Positions 16,047 through 24,381 of a stretch of DNA of 64,000 bases are shown here, in pieces; the first letter of the stretch is position 1, and each line of letters opens with the position of its first letter. The translations under genes were made by a program, and so were the position numbers. Under the pieces are notes generated by a model, which saw only the letters and a program-made list of their open reading frames with translations, did no database searches and was not told the DNA's origin. The stretch is from UBA7672 sp040398465 (lineage in GTDB: Bacteria > Pseudomonadota > Alphaproteobacteria > Caulobacterales > Hyphomonadaceae). The stretch lies in contig JBBAUA010000009.1 of assembly GCA_040398465.1 (NCBI GenBank), positions 1 to 64,000 on the forward strand. Direction: 5' to 3'.

Positions 16047-17348
16047 CTACGACTGACCGAGCGCCTGCTCAATGTCTGCGATAAGGTCATCCGGGTTCTC
16101 GACGCCGATGGAGAGGCGGACGAGGGATTCGGTGATGCCGAGGCGCAGGCGCGCTTCGGGCGGCACATCCGAGTGCGTCATCGCCGCAGGATGGGACGCG
16201 AGCGTCTCCGTACCGCCAAGACTGACGGCCAGCTTGATGACCTGCAGCTTGTCGAGGAAGGCGAAGGCTTCCTTCTCGCCGCCCACGATCTCGAAGGAGA
16301 ACGTGGAGCCGGCCGTGACACACTGTTTTTCGAACAGCGCGCGGTCGGGATGGTTCTCCGGCAGGAAGGGCAGATACCAGACCGACTTCACGCGCGGATG
16401 GTCGCGCAGGTAGGCGGCGACCTTTCGGGCGCCGAGTTCGGCGGCGTCCATGCGGACCTTCAGCGTTTCGAGCGAGCGCAGCAGCAGCCACGCGGTGTGC
16501 GGATCCGTCATCGTCCCCAAGATGGTGCGGAAGACAGCGACCCGGCCGATCCAGCTGGCGTCGCCCGAGGCGGAACCGGCGATGAGATCGGAATGTCCGC
16601 CAACATACTTGGTAAGCGAGGTGACGCAGATGTCTGCGCCAAGCCTCAGCGGTTGCTGCCAGATTGGGCCGAGAAAGGTATTGTCGACAATCACGGGCGG
16701 GCGGCCTGCGGGGCCTTTCAGGCTTTCCGAGATCTCGCGGGCGAGCGCGATGTCGACGAGGCCGTTGGTGGGGTTGGCGGGCGTCTCGATATAGATAACG
16801 CCGACCTTGCCGCCTGACTGCGCTGCCTGCGCTGCAGCAGTTTTTGCTGCTTCGCGAAAGCCATCGGCGCCGGCTTCGGCCATGAAGCCCACGCCGTGCA
16901 CCCCAAACTGGGGCAGGATGGTGTGCACGAGGAATTCGGTGCCGCCATAGACGGGTTCGGAGAACACGAATGTGTCGCCGGGGCGCAGGAAGGTCATCAG
17001 CGTTGTGGAGATCGCGGCCATGCCGGAGGCGAAGGCGAGCGCCTTTTCCGCCGCATCCCAGACGGCGAGCCGATCTTCCAGCACTTCGAGATTGGGATTG
17101 TTGATACGCGAGTAGATGAGATGCATCTCTTCGCCGCGATTCTTCTCGCGCAGGCCGTAGGCGAGTTCGAACGAGGCCTTGCCCTCTTCTGCACTGCCGA
17201 AGACGAAGGTGGATGTCTGGAACAGCGGCGGCTTCAGCGCGCCCTCGGACAGATGAGGCGAGTAGCCATACCCCATCATGAGTGTCTCGGGCGAAAGGTC
17301 GCGGTCGCCGATCTTGCGTGACCTGTAAGGCTTGGGCGTGCGTGTCAT
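16047..17348 (-). CDS. Cystathionine gamma-synthase / trans-sulfuration family PLP enzyme
   Basis: A 433-residue fold-type I PLP enzyme of the Cys/Met metabolism family. Features: an early YSRINNPNLEVLEDRLA, ALAFASGMAAISTTL, the tyrosine loop VYGGTEFL, VIYIETPANPTNGLVDI, VDNTFLGPIWQQPLRLGAD, the PLP-lysine motif SLTKYVGGHSDLIAGSA (Lys at about 237), and the C-terminal SLGGTETLASHPAAMTHS and RLSIGVENPDDLIADIEQAL. Family members act as cystathionine gamma-synthase, O-acyl-homoserine sulfhydrylase or methionine gamma-lyase; motifs do not separate these. The N-terminus is longer than in MetB, a form often annotated simply as family protein. It belongs to methionine metabolism, as does lysC at 34 kb upstream of homoserine. 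Confidence 0.9.
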   Translation of the reverse strand: MTRTPKPYRSRKIGDRDLSPETLMMGYGYSPHLSEGALKPPLFQTSTFVFGSAEEGKASFELAYGLREKNRGEEMHLIYSRINNPNLEVLEDRLAVWDAAEKALAFASGMAAISTTLMTFLRPGDTFVFSEPVYGGTEFLVHTILPQFGVHGVGFMAEAGADGFREAAKTAAAQAAQSGGKVGVIYIETPANPTNGLVDIALAREISESLKGPAGRPPVIVDNTFLGPIWQQPLRLGADICVTSLTKYVGGHSDLIAGSASGDASWIGRVAVFRTILGTMTDPHTAWLLLRSLETLKVRMDAAELGARKVAAYLRDHPRVKSVWYLPFLPENHPDRALFEKQCVTAGSTFSFEIVGGEKEAFAFLDKLQVIKLAVSLGGTETLASHPAAMTHSDVPPEARLRLGITESLVRLSIGVENPDDLIADIEQALGQS

Positions 17349-17539
17349 GCTGAGGAAGGTATGCCGGTTCGGCCTGTGGAGAAATCAAATGTTGCGCTTG
17401 AGTCCTGCCCGTGCATGGCTGATGCGCGTTATCGTTCTCTCAGAACGAGGCGAAGGGCGCGGGCTCGCCTAGCACTTGAAGCTAATTTACCGGGCGCTGA
17501 TCAGGGCATAGCCCTGATGCTCAGAAGATGGAGGTTTAG

Positions 17540-18052
17540 TTGGAGCGGTCACCGGGATCCGGCAAGGATCACATCGGCTATCATGCCCTGACCCAGGCGG
17601 CGTATCGCGGGATTGTGCGCGCGGCGATGGACAAGGCCGCAGCGATGGTACAGCTGCCTGGCGACCATCATTTCTACGTCACCTTCCGCACGCACCAGCA
17701 GGGCGTGCAGATGGAAGACTGGCTGAAGGACAAGTTCCCCGAGGAGATGACGATCGTCATCCAGCATCAGTACGACAAGTTCGCCGTGCAGGACGACCTG
17801 TTCGAGATCATGCTTCGGTTTGGCGGCGCGCCGCAGCTGCTGCGCGTGCCGTTCGGCGCGGTGACACGGTTCTTCGATCCCTCGACCAATTTCGGCGTCC
17901 AGATGGAACCGCTGGATACGCGGGCCGACATGAGCGTGCCGGCGATTATCCCGCCCAAGCGTGCGTCGTCCGCGGGCGCACCGGCGCCTGCCGCGGCTAC
18001 TGCCGCGCCTGACGCGACCATCGTTTCGCTCGACGCCTTCCGCCGCAAATAG
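17540..18052 (+). CDS. sspB: SspB-type ClpXP adaptor (stringent starvation protein B, alphaproteobacterial form)
   Basis: A 170-residue adaptor that tethers ssrA-tagged proteins to ClpXP. The core is recognisable: YHALTQAAYRGIVRAAM, DHHFYVTFRTHQQGV, LKDKFPEEMTIVIQHQYDKF, DDLFEIMLRFGGAPQLLRVPF and VTRFFDPSTNFGVQ. A Pro/Ala linker leads to the C-terminal VSLDAFRRK, the expected ClpX-docking tail. The start is a TTG (17540) with GGAGG 5 bases upstream; no ATG gives a complete domain. Its cognate tag source, the tmRNA, lies 4.4 kb away, and the tag keeps the ANDN segment that SspB binds. The next gene follows in 12 bp. Confidence 0.88.
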   Translation: MERSPGSGKDHIGYHALTQAAYRGIVRAAMDKAAAMVQLPGDHHFYVTFRTHQQGVQMEDWLKDKFPEEMTIVIQHQYDKFAVQDDLFEIMLRFGGAPQLLRVPFGAVTRFFDPSTNFGVQMEPLDTRADMSVPAIIPPKRASSAGAPAPAAATAAPDATIVSLDAFRRK

Positions 18053-18064
18053 AAGCGCGATCCC

Positions 18065-18526
18065 GTGAGCAGCACCGACGCGCCGGACCCACCTCGGCTG
18101 ACCGATGCGGAGATGCTTGCGCGCTTCCAGAACTCGAAGAAGCGGCCGCCCTGCACCGAGACGCTGGGCACGCGGCTGGTCGGCGTGGATCAGGCCAGCA
18201 TGATCTCGCGATTTGAATTCGAGGCGCGTCAGGACTTTGCAAATCCGACAGGCGCGATCCAGGGCGGCTTCATCGCGGCGATGCTGGACGAGGCGATGAG
18301 CACGGCGGCGATCATCGCTTCCAACGTGACCATGAATGCGCCGACGCTGGAGATGAAGATCTCCTACCTGCGGCCGCTGTTCGTCGGTAAGGCGAGCGCG
18401 GAGGCGAAGATCCTAAAATGGGGCAAGTCCACCTGCTTCATCGAAGCGGAGCTGTTCGATCCGGACGGCAAGCTGGTGGCGAAGGCCAGCGCGACGCAAG
18501 CGCCGAAGGCGTTCAAGCGGTTCTAG
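18065..18526 (+). CDS. PaaI-type hotdog thioesterase
   Basis: A 153-residue protein from a GTG at 18065. The hotdog-fold signature of PaaI/YdiI thioesterases is visible: NPTGAIQGGFIAAMLDEAMSTAA (about 62-84), with the Gly-Gly turn and the helix carrying Asp75-Glu76, then MKISYLRPLFVGKASAEAKIL and AKASATQAPKAF. It would hydrolyse an acyl-CoA, probably in the cytoplasm; the substrate is unknown. It is 12 bp after sspB and so probably in the same transcript. Confidence 0.85.
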   Translation: MSSTDAPDPPRLTDAEMLARFQNSKKRPPCTETLGTRLVGVDQASMISRFEFEARQDFANPTGAIQGGFIAAMLDEAMSTAAIIASNVTMNAPTLEMKISYLRPLFVGKASAEAKILKWGKSTCFIEAELFDPDGKLVAKASATQAPKAFKRF

Positions 18527-18556
18527 AGCGTTGACTAGATTCCGCCTTCGCGGAAT

Positions 18557-19384
18557 GTGCCCAGCGTGAGCACGAACATCGCCATCTGGCAGAACACCCT
18601 GCCCGTCGCGCCGTGGATGGACGCCCTGGCTGCGCGCCTGCCCGGTCTGCAGCCCGTGGCCGAGGGCGACTGGCTTCGCGTGGATGACGCCTATGCGGGG
18701 CAGATGGCGTATCGCGACCGGTTGCTGGAAGAGCGGCGCGATGAGGTTGTCATGCGCGCGGCCGGACCGGTGGAGGCCGAGGCGGTGCTGCTGGATCAGG
18801 TGATCGCGGCGGTGCTGGCGCTGCCGGGGTTTGCGCGCGTTGAGGACGGGATCAAGCGGCCGGATGGAATGGTGATAGATCCGGCGCGCGAGGACTCAGC
18901 GATCATCGCGGCGGCGAGGTTGGCGCAGGAGGATTTCCTGATCCTGGGGCAGACCGGCGATGGCCATGTGCTGACATCCGCGGTGCTGTGCTTTCCGGCG
19001 AGCTGGTCGCTGCACCAGAAGATTGGGCGCAACATGCTGCGGATTCATGAGCCGGTGGATCGCTACGACGATGGCATCGCAAAACGCGTCAATCGCGTGA
19101 TGGATGTCCTGCAGCAGGGCAACGCCGTGTGGCGCGCGAATGTGCTCTGCTACAATGATCCGGAGTTGCACCAGCCAAGGCTGGAGCATGAGCGGCGGCC
19201 ATTTGATCCCGCGGCTCCCGTGTGGGTGCGGGTAGAACGACAGTCGCTGAAGCGGCTTACGGAAACGGCCACGGTGTTTGCAATCCACACCTATCTCGTG
19301 CCGCTGGAGGAGCTGACGCCGGAACAGTTGGCCACACTGCCGGACAATGTGCGGCGGGGCGGAAGCATGGGCGAAACCAACTGA
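18557..19384 (+). CDS. DUF3445 / haem-dependent oxidative N-demethylase-like protein
   Basis: A 275-residue protein. The central block VLTSAVLCFPASWSLHQKIGR, then MLRIHEPVDRYDD and VWRANVLCYNDPELHQ, matches the DUF3445/HODM family; characterised HODM forms are alpha subunits that bind haem with a PAS-like fold and oxidise methylamines. The C-terminal RQSLKRLTETATVFAIHTYLVPLE is also family-like. Starts are GTG (18557 or 18566). The stop overlaps the mug start (TGATG). The partner subunits described for HODM are not adjacent. Confidence 0.72.
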   Translation: MPSVSTNIAIWQNTLPVAPWMDALAARLPGLQPVAEGDWLRVDDAYAGQMAYRDRLLEERRDEVVMRAAGPVEAEAVLLDQVIAAVLALPGFARVEDGIKRPDGMVIDPAREDSAIIAAARLAQEDFLILGQTGDGHVLTSAVLCFPASWSLHQKIGRNMLRIHEPVDRYDDGIAKRVNRVMDVLQQGNAVWRANVLCYNDPELHQPRLEHERRPFDPAAPVWVRVERQSLKRLTETATVFAIHTYLVPLEELTPEQLATLPDNVRRGGSMGETN

Positions 19385-19781
19385 TGTCGCGCAGGGCTTC
19401 GGCGGCGGCCCATATCCTGCCGGACCGTCTCGCGCCGAATTTGCGCATCTGGTTCGTGGGCACGGCGGCGGGGCCGATGTCGGCGGCGGTTGGCGCCTAC
19501 TATGCGCACCCGGGCAATCGGTTCTGGCGCGCGTTGCATGAGACGGGGGTCACGCCGCGCCTGTTTGCACCGCATGAGTATCCGCTGCTGCTGGACCTCG
19601 GCGTGGGGCTGACGGATTTCTGCAAGACGAGCTGGGGCGTCGATGCGAAGATCGCGCGCGAGGCGTTCGATGTGGAGGGCTTCAGGCACAAGGTACAGCG
19701 GCTGAAGCCGGGCGCGCTCGCCTTCACGAGCAAGACTTCGGCCGGGCTCTGGCTCGGCAAATCGACAGGACGGATCAGCGT
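19384..19781 (+). CDS. mug: Mug-type G/U(T) mismatch DNA glycosylase, N-terminal part (cut by gap)
   Basis: 132 residues before the gap. The family pattern is clear: HILPDRLAPNLRIWFVGTAAGPMSA (about 10-34), then YYAHPGNRFWRALHETGVTPRLFAPHEY, which carries the catalytic Asn of the GxxPG-x-N motif region, then LGVGLTDFCKTSWG. Members remove uracil or thymine mispaired with guanine. The C-terminal third, with the NPSGL-type motif, is missing. The ATG overlaps the preceding stop, so translation is probably coupled. Confidence 0.85.
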
Positions 19782-19881
19782 NNNNNNNNNNNNNNNNNNN
19801 NNNNNNNNNNNNNNNNNNNNNNNNNNNNNNNNNNNNNNNNNNNNNNNNNNNNNNNNNNNNNNNNNNNNNNNNNNNNNNNNN
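19782..19881. other. Assembly gap (100 N)
   Basis: A fixed-length join between mug and an unrelated gene. The apparent continuous frame across it is meaningless because both proteins are incomplete. The flanks do not overlap, so the 3' end of mug and the 5' end of the next gene are missing. Confidence 0.95.
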
Positions 19882-20523
19882 CAGCTGGACACGCTGCCGC
19901 GCTTTGATGCGCTCGACCGCCAGTTCCAGATGGAAGAGCAGCGCCAGGTTGACCGGCTTGAGTCTGCCCGTCAGCGCGAGCGTGACCTGAACAGCCTGCC
20001 GGGCTCGGGAGTCTCCGCCGCCGGGCAGGCGATGCGCGACATGGATTATCGGCGCGAGCGCGAACGCCTGCTGCAAAAGGCGGAGCAGGATCGGCAGGCG
20101 GTGGCGCGCGAGCGGATGCTGGCGGAGGCCGCGCTGCTGAACAGGCGCGTGCCGGCGACATCGACGGCGGTAGTGACATCGCAGGAGAGCTTCATCCTGC
20201 CGCCTGCCCCGTCGGGACAGTTTTATGCGCGCGTCGATGGGCGCTTCGTGCTGGTTGACAGGACGTCGGAGCTGGTGACGAGCATCTTGCCGGTTCAGCC
20301 GACCGATCCCACAGCCGATGTGCCCGCCGGGCCGCGGCCTCTGCCTGACATGGGCGTGCCGGTGCGCCGCGTGTCGGCGACGTCTGCGCTGGTTATCCAT
20401 GACCCTGCAACGCTGGCGCTGCCGGCCGCGCCCACGGGCCAGTTCTATGCGCGCGTGGATGGCCGGATCGTGCTGGTCGATGTGCGGACGGAACTGCCCG
20501 TAAGGGTTGTGCGCGCGGGCTGA
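19882..20523 (+). CDS. Coiled-coil protein with two RcnB-like C-terminal repeats, N-terminus lost
   Basis: About 213 residues remain. The first 100 are a charged coiled coil rich in Arg, Glu and Gln (QMEEQRQVDRLESARQRER; DYRRERERLLQKAEQDRQ). Two copies of a roughly 27-residue module follow: PPAPSGQFYARVDGRFVLVD then RTSELV, and LPAAPTGQFYARVDGRIVLVD then VRTELPV. Each resembles the short strand pattern of RcnB-family periplasmic proteins (P-x-G-x-x-Y-x-R-V-x-x-x-x-V-L-V-D). A signal peptide would be expected in the missing part. Function is unknown; an envelope role is likely. Confidence 0.6.
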   Translation, partial: QLDTLPRFDALDRQFQMEEQRQVDRLESARQRERDLNSLPGSGVSAAGQAMRDMDYRRERERLLQKAEQDRQAVARERMLAEAALLNRRVPATSTAVVTSQESFILPPAPSGQFYARVDGRFVLVDRTSELVTSILPVQPTDPTADVPAGPRPLPDMGVPVRRVSATSALVIHDPATLALPAAPTGQFYARVDGRIVLVDVRTELPVRVVRAG

Positions 20524-20597
20524 ACTGCGCTTGGGGCTGGTTTACCCTTGCGCACGTGGCGGATGGCCCCCATTCTCATCCCCATCGTCAACTTTGC

Positions 20598-20612
20598 GAA
20601 AGGAGGTGATCC
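20598..20612 (+). promoter_or_regulatory. Extended 15-nt Shine-Dalgarno site
   Basis: GAAAGGAGGTGATCC is complementary over 15 consecutive bases to the usual 3' end of bacterial 16S rRNA (GGATCACCTCCTTTC). It stands 7 bases (counting from GGAGG) before the ATG of a 26-codon frame. Typical ribosome sites match 4-7 bases. Confidence 0.7.
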
Positions 20613-20613
20613 A

Positions 20614-20694
20614 ATGTCAGTCACTATGAGCCGGGGCGGAGCCCTGTCGGTCAGTCTGTCGTTCGGAGCAACCTCCGGTCGTCGGCCAAGCTGA
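20614..20694 (+). CDS. 26-aa small ORF with full-length anti-16S ribosome site
   Basis: ATG at 20614 to TGA at 20692-20694 encodes MSVTMSRGGALSVSLSFGAT followed by SGRRPS. The peptide is polar and short, without a membrane segment. Its exceptional ribosome site, together with the palindrome GGGGCTCGAGCCCC (20709-20722) and a strong terminator (20738-20774) directly downstream, suggests a self-contained short transcript. It could be a leader peptide, a functional microprotein or a small RNA that presents its ribosome site. It is not obviously linked to the FAD oxidase that begins 170 bp later. Confidence 0.5.
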   Translation: MSVTMSRGGALSVSLSFGATSGRRPS

Positions 20695-20737
20695 CGGAAG
20701 TAATTCCAGGGGCTCGAGCCCCGCTCAATGACGAGAA

Positions 20738-20774
20738 GGGCCGCCGGCACACGCCGCGCGGCCCTTTTTGTTTG
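20738..20774 (+). terminator. Intrinsic terminator after the small ORF
   Basis: GGGCCGC (20738-20744) pairs with GCGGCCC (20758-20764), enclosing CGGCACACGCC plus flanking GC pairs, followed by TTTTTGTTTG. It ends the small-ORF transcript and separates it from the oxidase gene. Confidence 0.85.
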
Positions 20775-20862
20775 TGTCCGGCCTGTCTCGGGTGGTGGCT
20801 TGCGGTGTCTTGTCTCCGGGACCGGAGCAAGCCTTACATCGGGCAGGACAACGGGGAGCCGG

Positions 20863-22398
20863 ATGGCGCGGACACAGCTGCTCAGCTGGATCGACGGACG
20901 CTTGCGCGCGGCGCGGGCGCACCTTGGCGTGGCGGGCCCGCGTGCTCTGAGCCGCCGGGCGATGCTTGCCATGCTGGCGACGGCGGCCTGCACGCCGCAG
21001 GCAGGTCCTGAACTGAACGGGGAAGCGGGTTCGGTGGCGATCGTCGGCGGCGGCGCGTCGGGCCTGGTGGCGGCGTGGCGGCTGGCGAGCGCAGGCGCGA
21101 CGGTGGACGTGTTCGAATCGAGCGGACGGCTGGGCGGGCGGATGTACACGCTGCGCGACTTTACGCCCGAGGGACAGTTCTGCGAGCTGGGCGGCGAGTT
21201 CGTCGACAGTGGTGATGCGGCGCTACTGCGCGTGTGCGGCGAGCTTGGCGTGCGGGTCGAGCCGATGGCGCCGCAGGGCGCCAAGCCTACGCTCTACGAT
21301 GTTGGCGGATTCCAGTGGGGCGATGCTGACCTGCTTGATCCCGCGGGACCCACCGGACCATTCCTAGCGATCGCCCTGCGCGTGGCGGCGGACCAGGCAG
21401 CGCTGCTGGATGCGGCGGGCGGATGGACGGAGCGGGCAAGACAGCTCGATGACCTGCCGCTGTCGGACTATCTCGAGAGCCTCGCGGAATCGACCGAGCC
21501 TTGGGTGATCGACCTGCTGGCGTTGGCGTGGCACGCGGCGTTTGGCGTCGCCATACGTGAGCAATCCTCGCTCAACTTCGTGGATCTCGTCGGAACGGAC
21601 ACGGCCAGGCCGTTTGCGCTGTTCGGCAAGCGTGACGGAGCGCTGCGGATTGCGGGTGGATCGTCGAGCTTGCCGGACGCGCTCGAGCGGCGCCTGTCGG
21701 GCGAGCCGCTGGTGCAGCGCGTCGCAATTCACAAGCGGCATCAGCTGGCGGCGATCGCGCGCAGCGAGGGCGGTCTGAAGCTGAGTTTCCGCACGGCCGA
21801 CGGCTCGCCGTTCGAACGGACGTTTGCCCATGTCGTGATGGCCATGCCCTTCACGCGGCTGCGCGAGATCAGGGGGCTGGGCGGACTCGCGCTGCCGGCG
21901 GACAAGATGATGGTGATCAACGAACTCGGCCACGGCGCGACCGCCAAGCTTATCGTGGGCGCGGATGCGCGGCCGGCGCATGGCAGGACAATCTCGGATC
22001 GTGGCTTCCAGACGCTGTGGGAGTCGAGCGTGGGCCAGGCGGGAGATGGCGCGGTGTTGACCAACTGCTTCGCGGGCGAGGCCGCGAGGGGCGAGGAAGC
22101 ACAGGCGCTGGCGCGGCTGCAGGCGGGGCTGTCAGTCCTGTCGCCGGAAGTGGCGCAGTCGTTGACGCCGAAAGTGCGGACGAGCCTGTTCTGGGCGAAC
22201 CATCCGCACACGCGGGGAAGCCGGGCGACCTGTCTGACGGGGCAGTACACGCGTTATCCGGAAATTGCAGCGCGCGTGGAACTCGACGGGCGGCTGGTGT
22301 TCGCTGGCGAGCAGACGGCCATGTCCGCGATGGGAACCATGGATGGGGCGGTGGCGGCGGGCGAACGCGCCGCGCGGGACCTGCTTGCCGCTGGTTAG
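20863..22398 (+). CDS. FAD-dependent amine oxidase, Tat-type lipoprotein signal
   Basis: 511 residues from ATG 20863 (GGGGAG upstream). The N-terminus has a twin-arginine type signal, ALSRRAMLAMLATAAC (Tat pattern SRRAML, lipobox-like Cys at about 42), suggesting folded export with bound cofactor. The FAD-binding Rossmann motif VAIVGGGASGLVAAWRLASAG follows, with FESSGRLGGRMYT, both typical of flavin monoamine oxidases. The C-terminal block RLVFAGEQTAMSAMGTMDGAV is the second FAD-contact region. Members oxidise amines or amino acids; substrate unknown. The frame is open upstream to 20728, but that region overlaps the terminator. Confidence 0.88.
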   Translation: MARTQLLSWIDGRLRAARAHLGVAGPRALSRRAMLAMLATAACTPQAGPELNGEAGSVAIVGGGASGLVAAWRLASAGATVDVFESSGRLGGRMYTLRDFTPEGQFCELGGEFVDSGDAALLRVCGELGVRVEPMAPQGAKPTLYDVGGFQWGDADLLDPAGPTGPFLAIALRVAADQAALLDAAGGWTERARQLDDLPLSDYLESLAESTEPWVIDLLALAWHAAFGVAIREQSSLNFVDLVGTDTARPFALFGKRDGALRIAGGSSSLPDALERRLSGEPLVQRVAIHKRHQLAAIARSEGGLKLSFRTADGSPFERTFAHVVMAMPFTRLREIRGLGGLALPADKMMVINELGHGATAKLIVGADARPAHGRTISDRGFQTLWESSVGQAGDGAVLTNCFAGEAARGEEAQALARLQAGLSVLSPEVAQSLTPKVRTSLFWANHPHTRGSRATCLTGQYTRYPEIAARVELDGRLVFAGEQTAMSAMGTMDGAVAAGERAARDLLAAG

Positions 22399-22452
22399 TG
22401 CGGGAACGTCCTGGCCTGCCATGGGTTAGTTCCCGGACACAGGGATCCAGCC

Positions 22453-22683
22453 ATGAACGCCTTCCTTCTCGCGGCCGTCAGCCTCGGCGCCATCCTCGTC
22501 ACAGCGACGCGCGCGCCTGAACAACTGGTTCTTGGCAACGAGCACCGCTATGCCGCAGACGACGCCGAAGTCGCGCGCCTGATGGAAGAAGCTCCAGATG
22601 CAGGCGGGCTCGCTGAGATCGTGTTCGCGAACCCCGAGACGGGCGCAGACACGAAAGTCTCGATGATTGCGTTCAGGGATTGA
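22453..22683 (+). CDS. Hypothetical secreted or anchored small protein, 76 aa
   Basis: An N-terminal hydrophobic segment (MNAFLLAAVSLGAILVTATRA) is a likely signal peptide or anchor. The rest (GNEHRYAADDAEVARLMEEAPDAGG and so on) is acidic and has no family I recognise. GGGATCCAGCC precedes the ATG, a weak ribosome site. It lies 54 bp after the amine oxidase in the same direction and may be co-transcribed. Confidence 0.55.
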   Translation: MNAFLLAAVSLGAILVTATRAPEQLVLGNEHRYAADDAEVARLMEEAPDAGGLAEIVFANPETGADTKVSMIAFRD

Positions 22684-22870
22684 GCTTCTAGGCCGCCCGC
22701 CAGCATCAGCGTAGTGATCGGAAATTAGACCGTCGGCTTGTCTTAGACGGGCAACGGCCGCTTCGAGACCGCGAGCGTTGCGGGGCGCAGGCGCGCGTTA
22801 AGCTGCGGCGGTGCAGGGGCCGACACGCTTTTGCGACGAATAACACTTCACGCAAACGAGCATTGACGAA

Positions 22871-23932
22871 CTATGCTCGCAGTAGCCCCAGCCGGTCGCC
22901 CGCGTAAACGCCCGTGGTGATCGGCTCCCACCAGTCGCGGTTGGTGAGGTACCAGTCGACGGTGCGGCGGAGGCCATCCTCGAAGGTGACGGAGGGTTTC
23001 CAGCTGAATTCAGATTCGATCTTTGCGCTGTCGATGGCGTAGCGCTTGTCGTGGCCGGGGCGGTCCTGAACGAAGGTGATAAGGCGTTTGGCCGTCTCGC
23101 CGGCGGGACGCGACTTGATTGGGTCGAACAGGCCGCAGAGGGCGGTGACGACGTTGAGATTGGTGCGCTCGGCGCGGCCGCCGATGCAGTAGGTCTCGCC
23201 GGGGCGGCCATGCTCGACCAGCGTGCGCAGGGCGCGTGCGTGGTCTTCGACGAATAGCCAGTCGCGGATGTTCGAGCCATCGCCATAGACCGGCAGCGGT
23301 TTGTCGTTCATCGCGTTGATGATCATCAGCGGGATGAGCTTTTCCGGGAAATGGTAGGGGCCGTAATTGTTCGAGCAGTTTGAGATGACGATCGGCAGGC
23401 CATAGGTGTGGCCCCAGGCGCTGACGAGATGGTCGGACGCGGCCTTGCTCGCCGAATAGGGCGAGCGCGGATCGAAGGCGGTGGTCTCGCTGAAACAGCC
23501 CGTCGGACCGAGTGAGCCATAGACCTCGTCCGTCGACACGGCGAGGAAGCGGAACTTGTCCTTCTTCTCCGGCGGGAGCGTTTTCCAGTAGCCGAGGGCG
23601 GACTCGAGCAGCGCGTGCGTGCCGACGATGTTGGTCTGGATGAAGCTTGCCGAGCCAGTGATCGAGCGGTCGACATGTGATTCAGCGGCAAGGTGCATGA
23701 TCGCGTCGGGCTGGACGCGGGCGAGGAGAGCATCGATCAGCGGGCGGTCGCCGATATCGCCCTTTACGAATTCGTAGCGCGGATCGGACGCGATCATCGC
23801 GAGCGACTGGAGGTTGCCAGCGTAGGTGAGCTTGTCGAGGTTCACCAGCGACCAGCCGGTCTGGGCGATCACCTGCCGGCAGACCTCGGATCCGATGAAG
23901 CCGGCGCCGCCCGTGACCAGAAGCTTTTTCAT
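22871..23932 (-). CDS. rfbB: dTDP-glucose 4,6-dehydratase
   Basis: A 353-residue extended-SDR enzyme that makes dTDP-4-keto-6-deoxyglucose, the second step of dTDP-rhamnose synthesis. The NAD motif is VTGGAGFIGSEVC (about 6-18), followed by HLAAESHVDRSI, STDEVYGSLG (the Asp-Glu of the active site), YSASKAASDHLV (catalytic Tyr/Lys), NNYGPYHFPEKLIPLMI and YGDGSNIRDWLFVEDH. The ATG at 23930-23932 is used; a TTG just before it would add one residue. The other rfb genes (A, C, D) are not adjacent, unlike most genomes. The gene is isolated next to a tRNA. Confidence 0.95.
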   Translation of the reverse strand: MKKLLVTGGAGFIGSEVCRQVIAQTGWSLVNLDKLTYAGNLQSLAMIASDPRYEFVKGDIGDRPLIDALLARVQPDAIMHLAAESHVDRSITGSASFIQTNIVGTHALLESALGYWKTLPPEKKDKFRFLAVSTDEVYGSLGPTGCFSETTAFDPRSPYSASKAASDHLVSAWGHTYGLPIVISNCSNNYGPYHFPEKLIPLMIINAMNDKPLPVYGDGSNIRDWLFVEDHARALRTLVEHGRPGETYCIGGRAERTNLNVVTALCGLFDPIKSRPAGETAKRLITFVQDRPGHDKRYAIDSAKIESEFSWKPSVTFEDGLRRTVDWYLTNRDWWEPITTGVYAGDRLGLLRA

Positions 23933-24001
23933 CAAGACACACGGCTCCGCGATTGCCGTGGATTTAGGGTGGGCGCCTGCCCAACGTCAACGCATTGGCG
24001 C

Positions 24002-24088
24002 TGGTACGGGAGGTGGGGGTCGAACCCACAAATCCGTTAGGACGGTGGATTTTGAGTCCACTGCGTCTGCCAATTCCGCCACTCCCGC
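24002..24088 (-). tRNA. tRNA-Leu (anticodon CAA)
   Basis: Read on the minus strand: acceptor GCGGGAG/CTCCCGT, discriminator A and an encoded CCA, class II length of 87 nt with a long variable arm (CGTCCTAACGG), T-loop GTTCGACCC, and anticodon loop CTCAAAA on a GTGGA/TCCAC stem. The anticodon CAA reads UUG. The 3' end lies in the rfbB-proximal intergenic region. Confidence 0.96.
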
Positions 24089-24135
24089 GCGGGGCGGACT
24101 GATTAGCGCAATGATGGGGGCTTGGCCAGCCGGTG

Positions 24136-24258
24136 TCAGAGGATCAGGGCTGACGGGCTTGCCAGCTGCAACGCCACGAACGCGCCGAGGAAGACGCACA
24201 GGAACCAGTGCGGCGCAACGCGCATGGAGGCGGTCTGGATACGGCGGAGCGTGGCCAT
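24136..24258 (-). CDS. Possible 40-aa membrane peptide
   Basis: From ATG 24256-24258 the frame gives MATLRRIQTASMRVAPHWFLC, then one hydrophobic helix (VFLGAFVALQLA) and a short tail. There is no clear ribosome site. It lies between tRNA-Leu and the YqaA-like gene, with the same orientation as both, in a region otherwise without genes (24089-24381). Confidence 0.3.
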   Translation of the reverse strand: MATLRRIQTASMRVAPHWFLCVFLGAFVALQLASPSALIL

Positions 24259-24381
24259 GGATGCGACCCGGTACTGACAGCGAGCAGGCGGACCATCCAC
24301 CGGCTCAACCCGGTTTTCGCACAACGATCGCAAAGATCCGGTTCACGGATTGCAGAAACTTCGATGGAATTTTCCGCAATC

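Noticed and set aside
19222..20523. A 433-residue protein running from mug through the gap into the coiled-coil gene
   Set aside because: The halves belong to unrelated families and the N-run length is arbitrary, so frame continuity is accidental.
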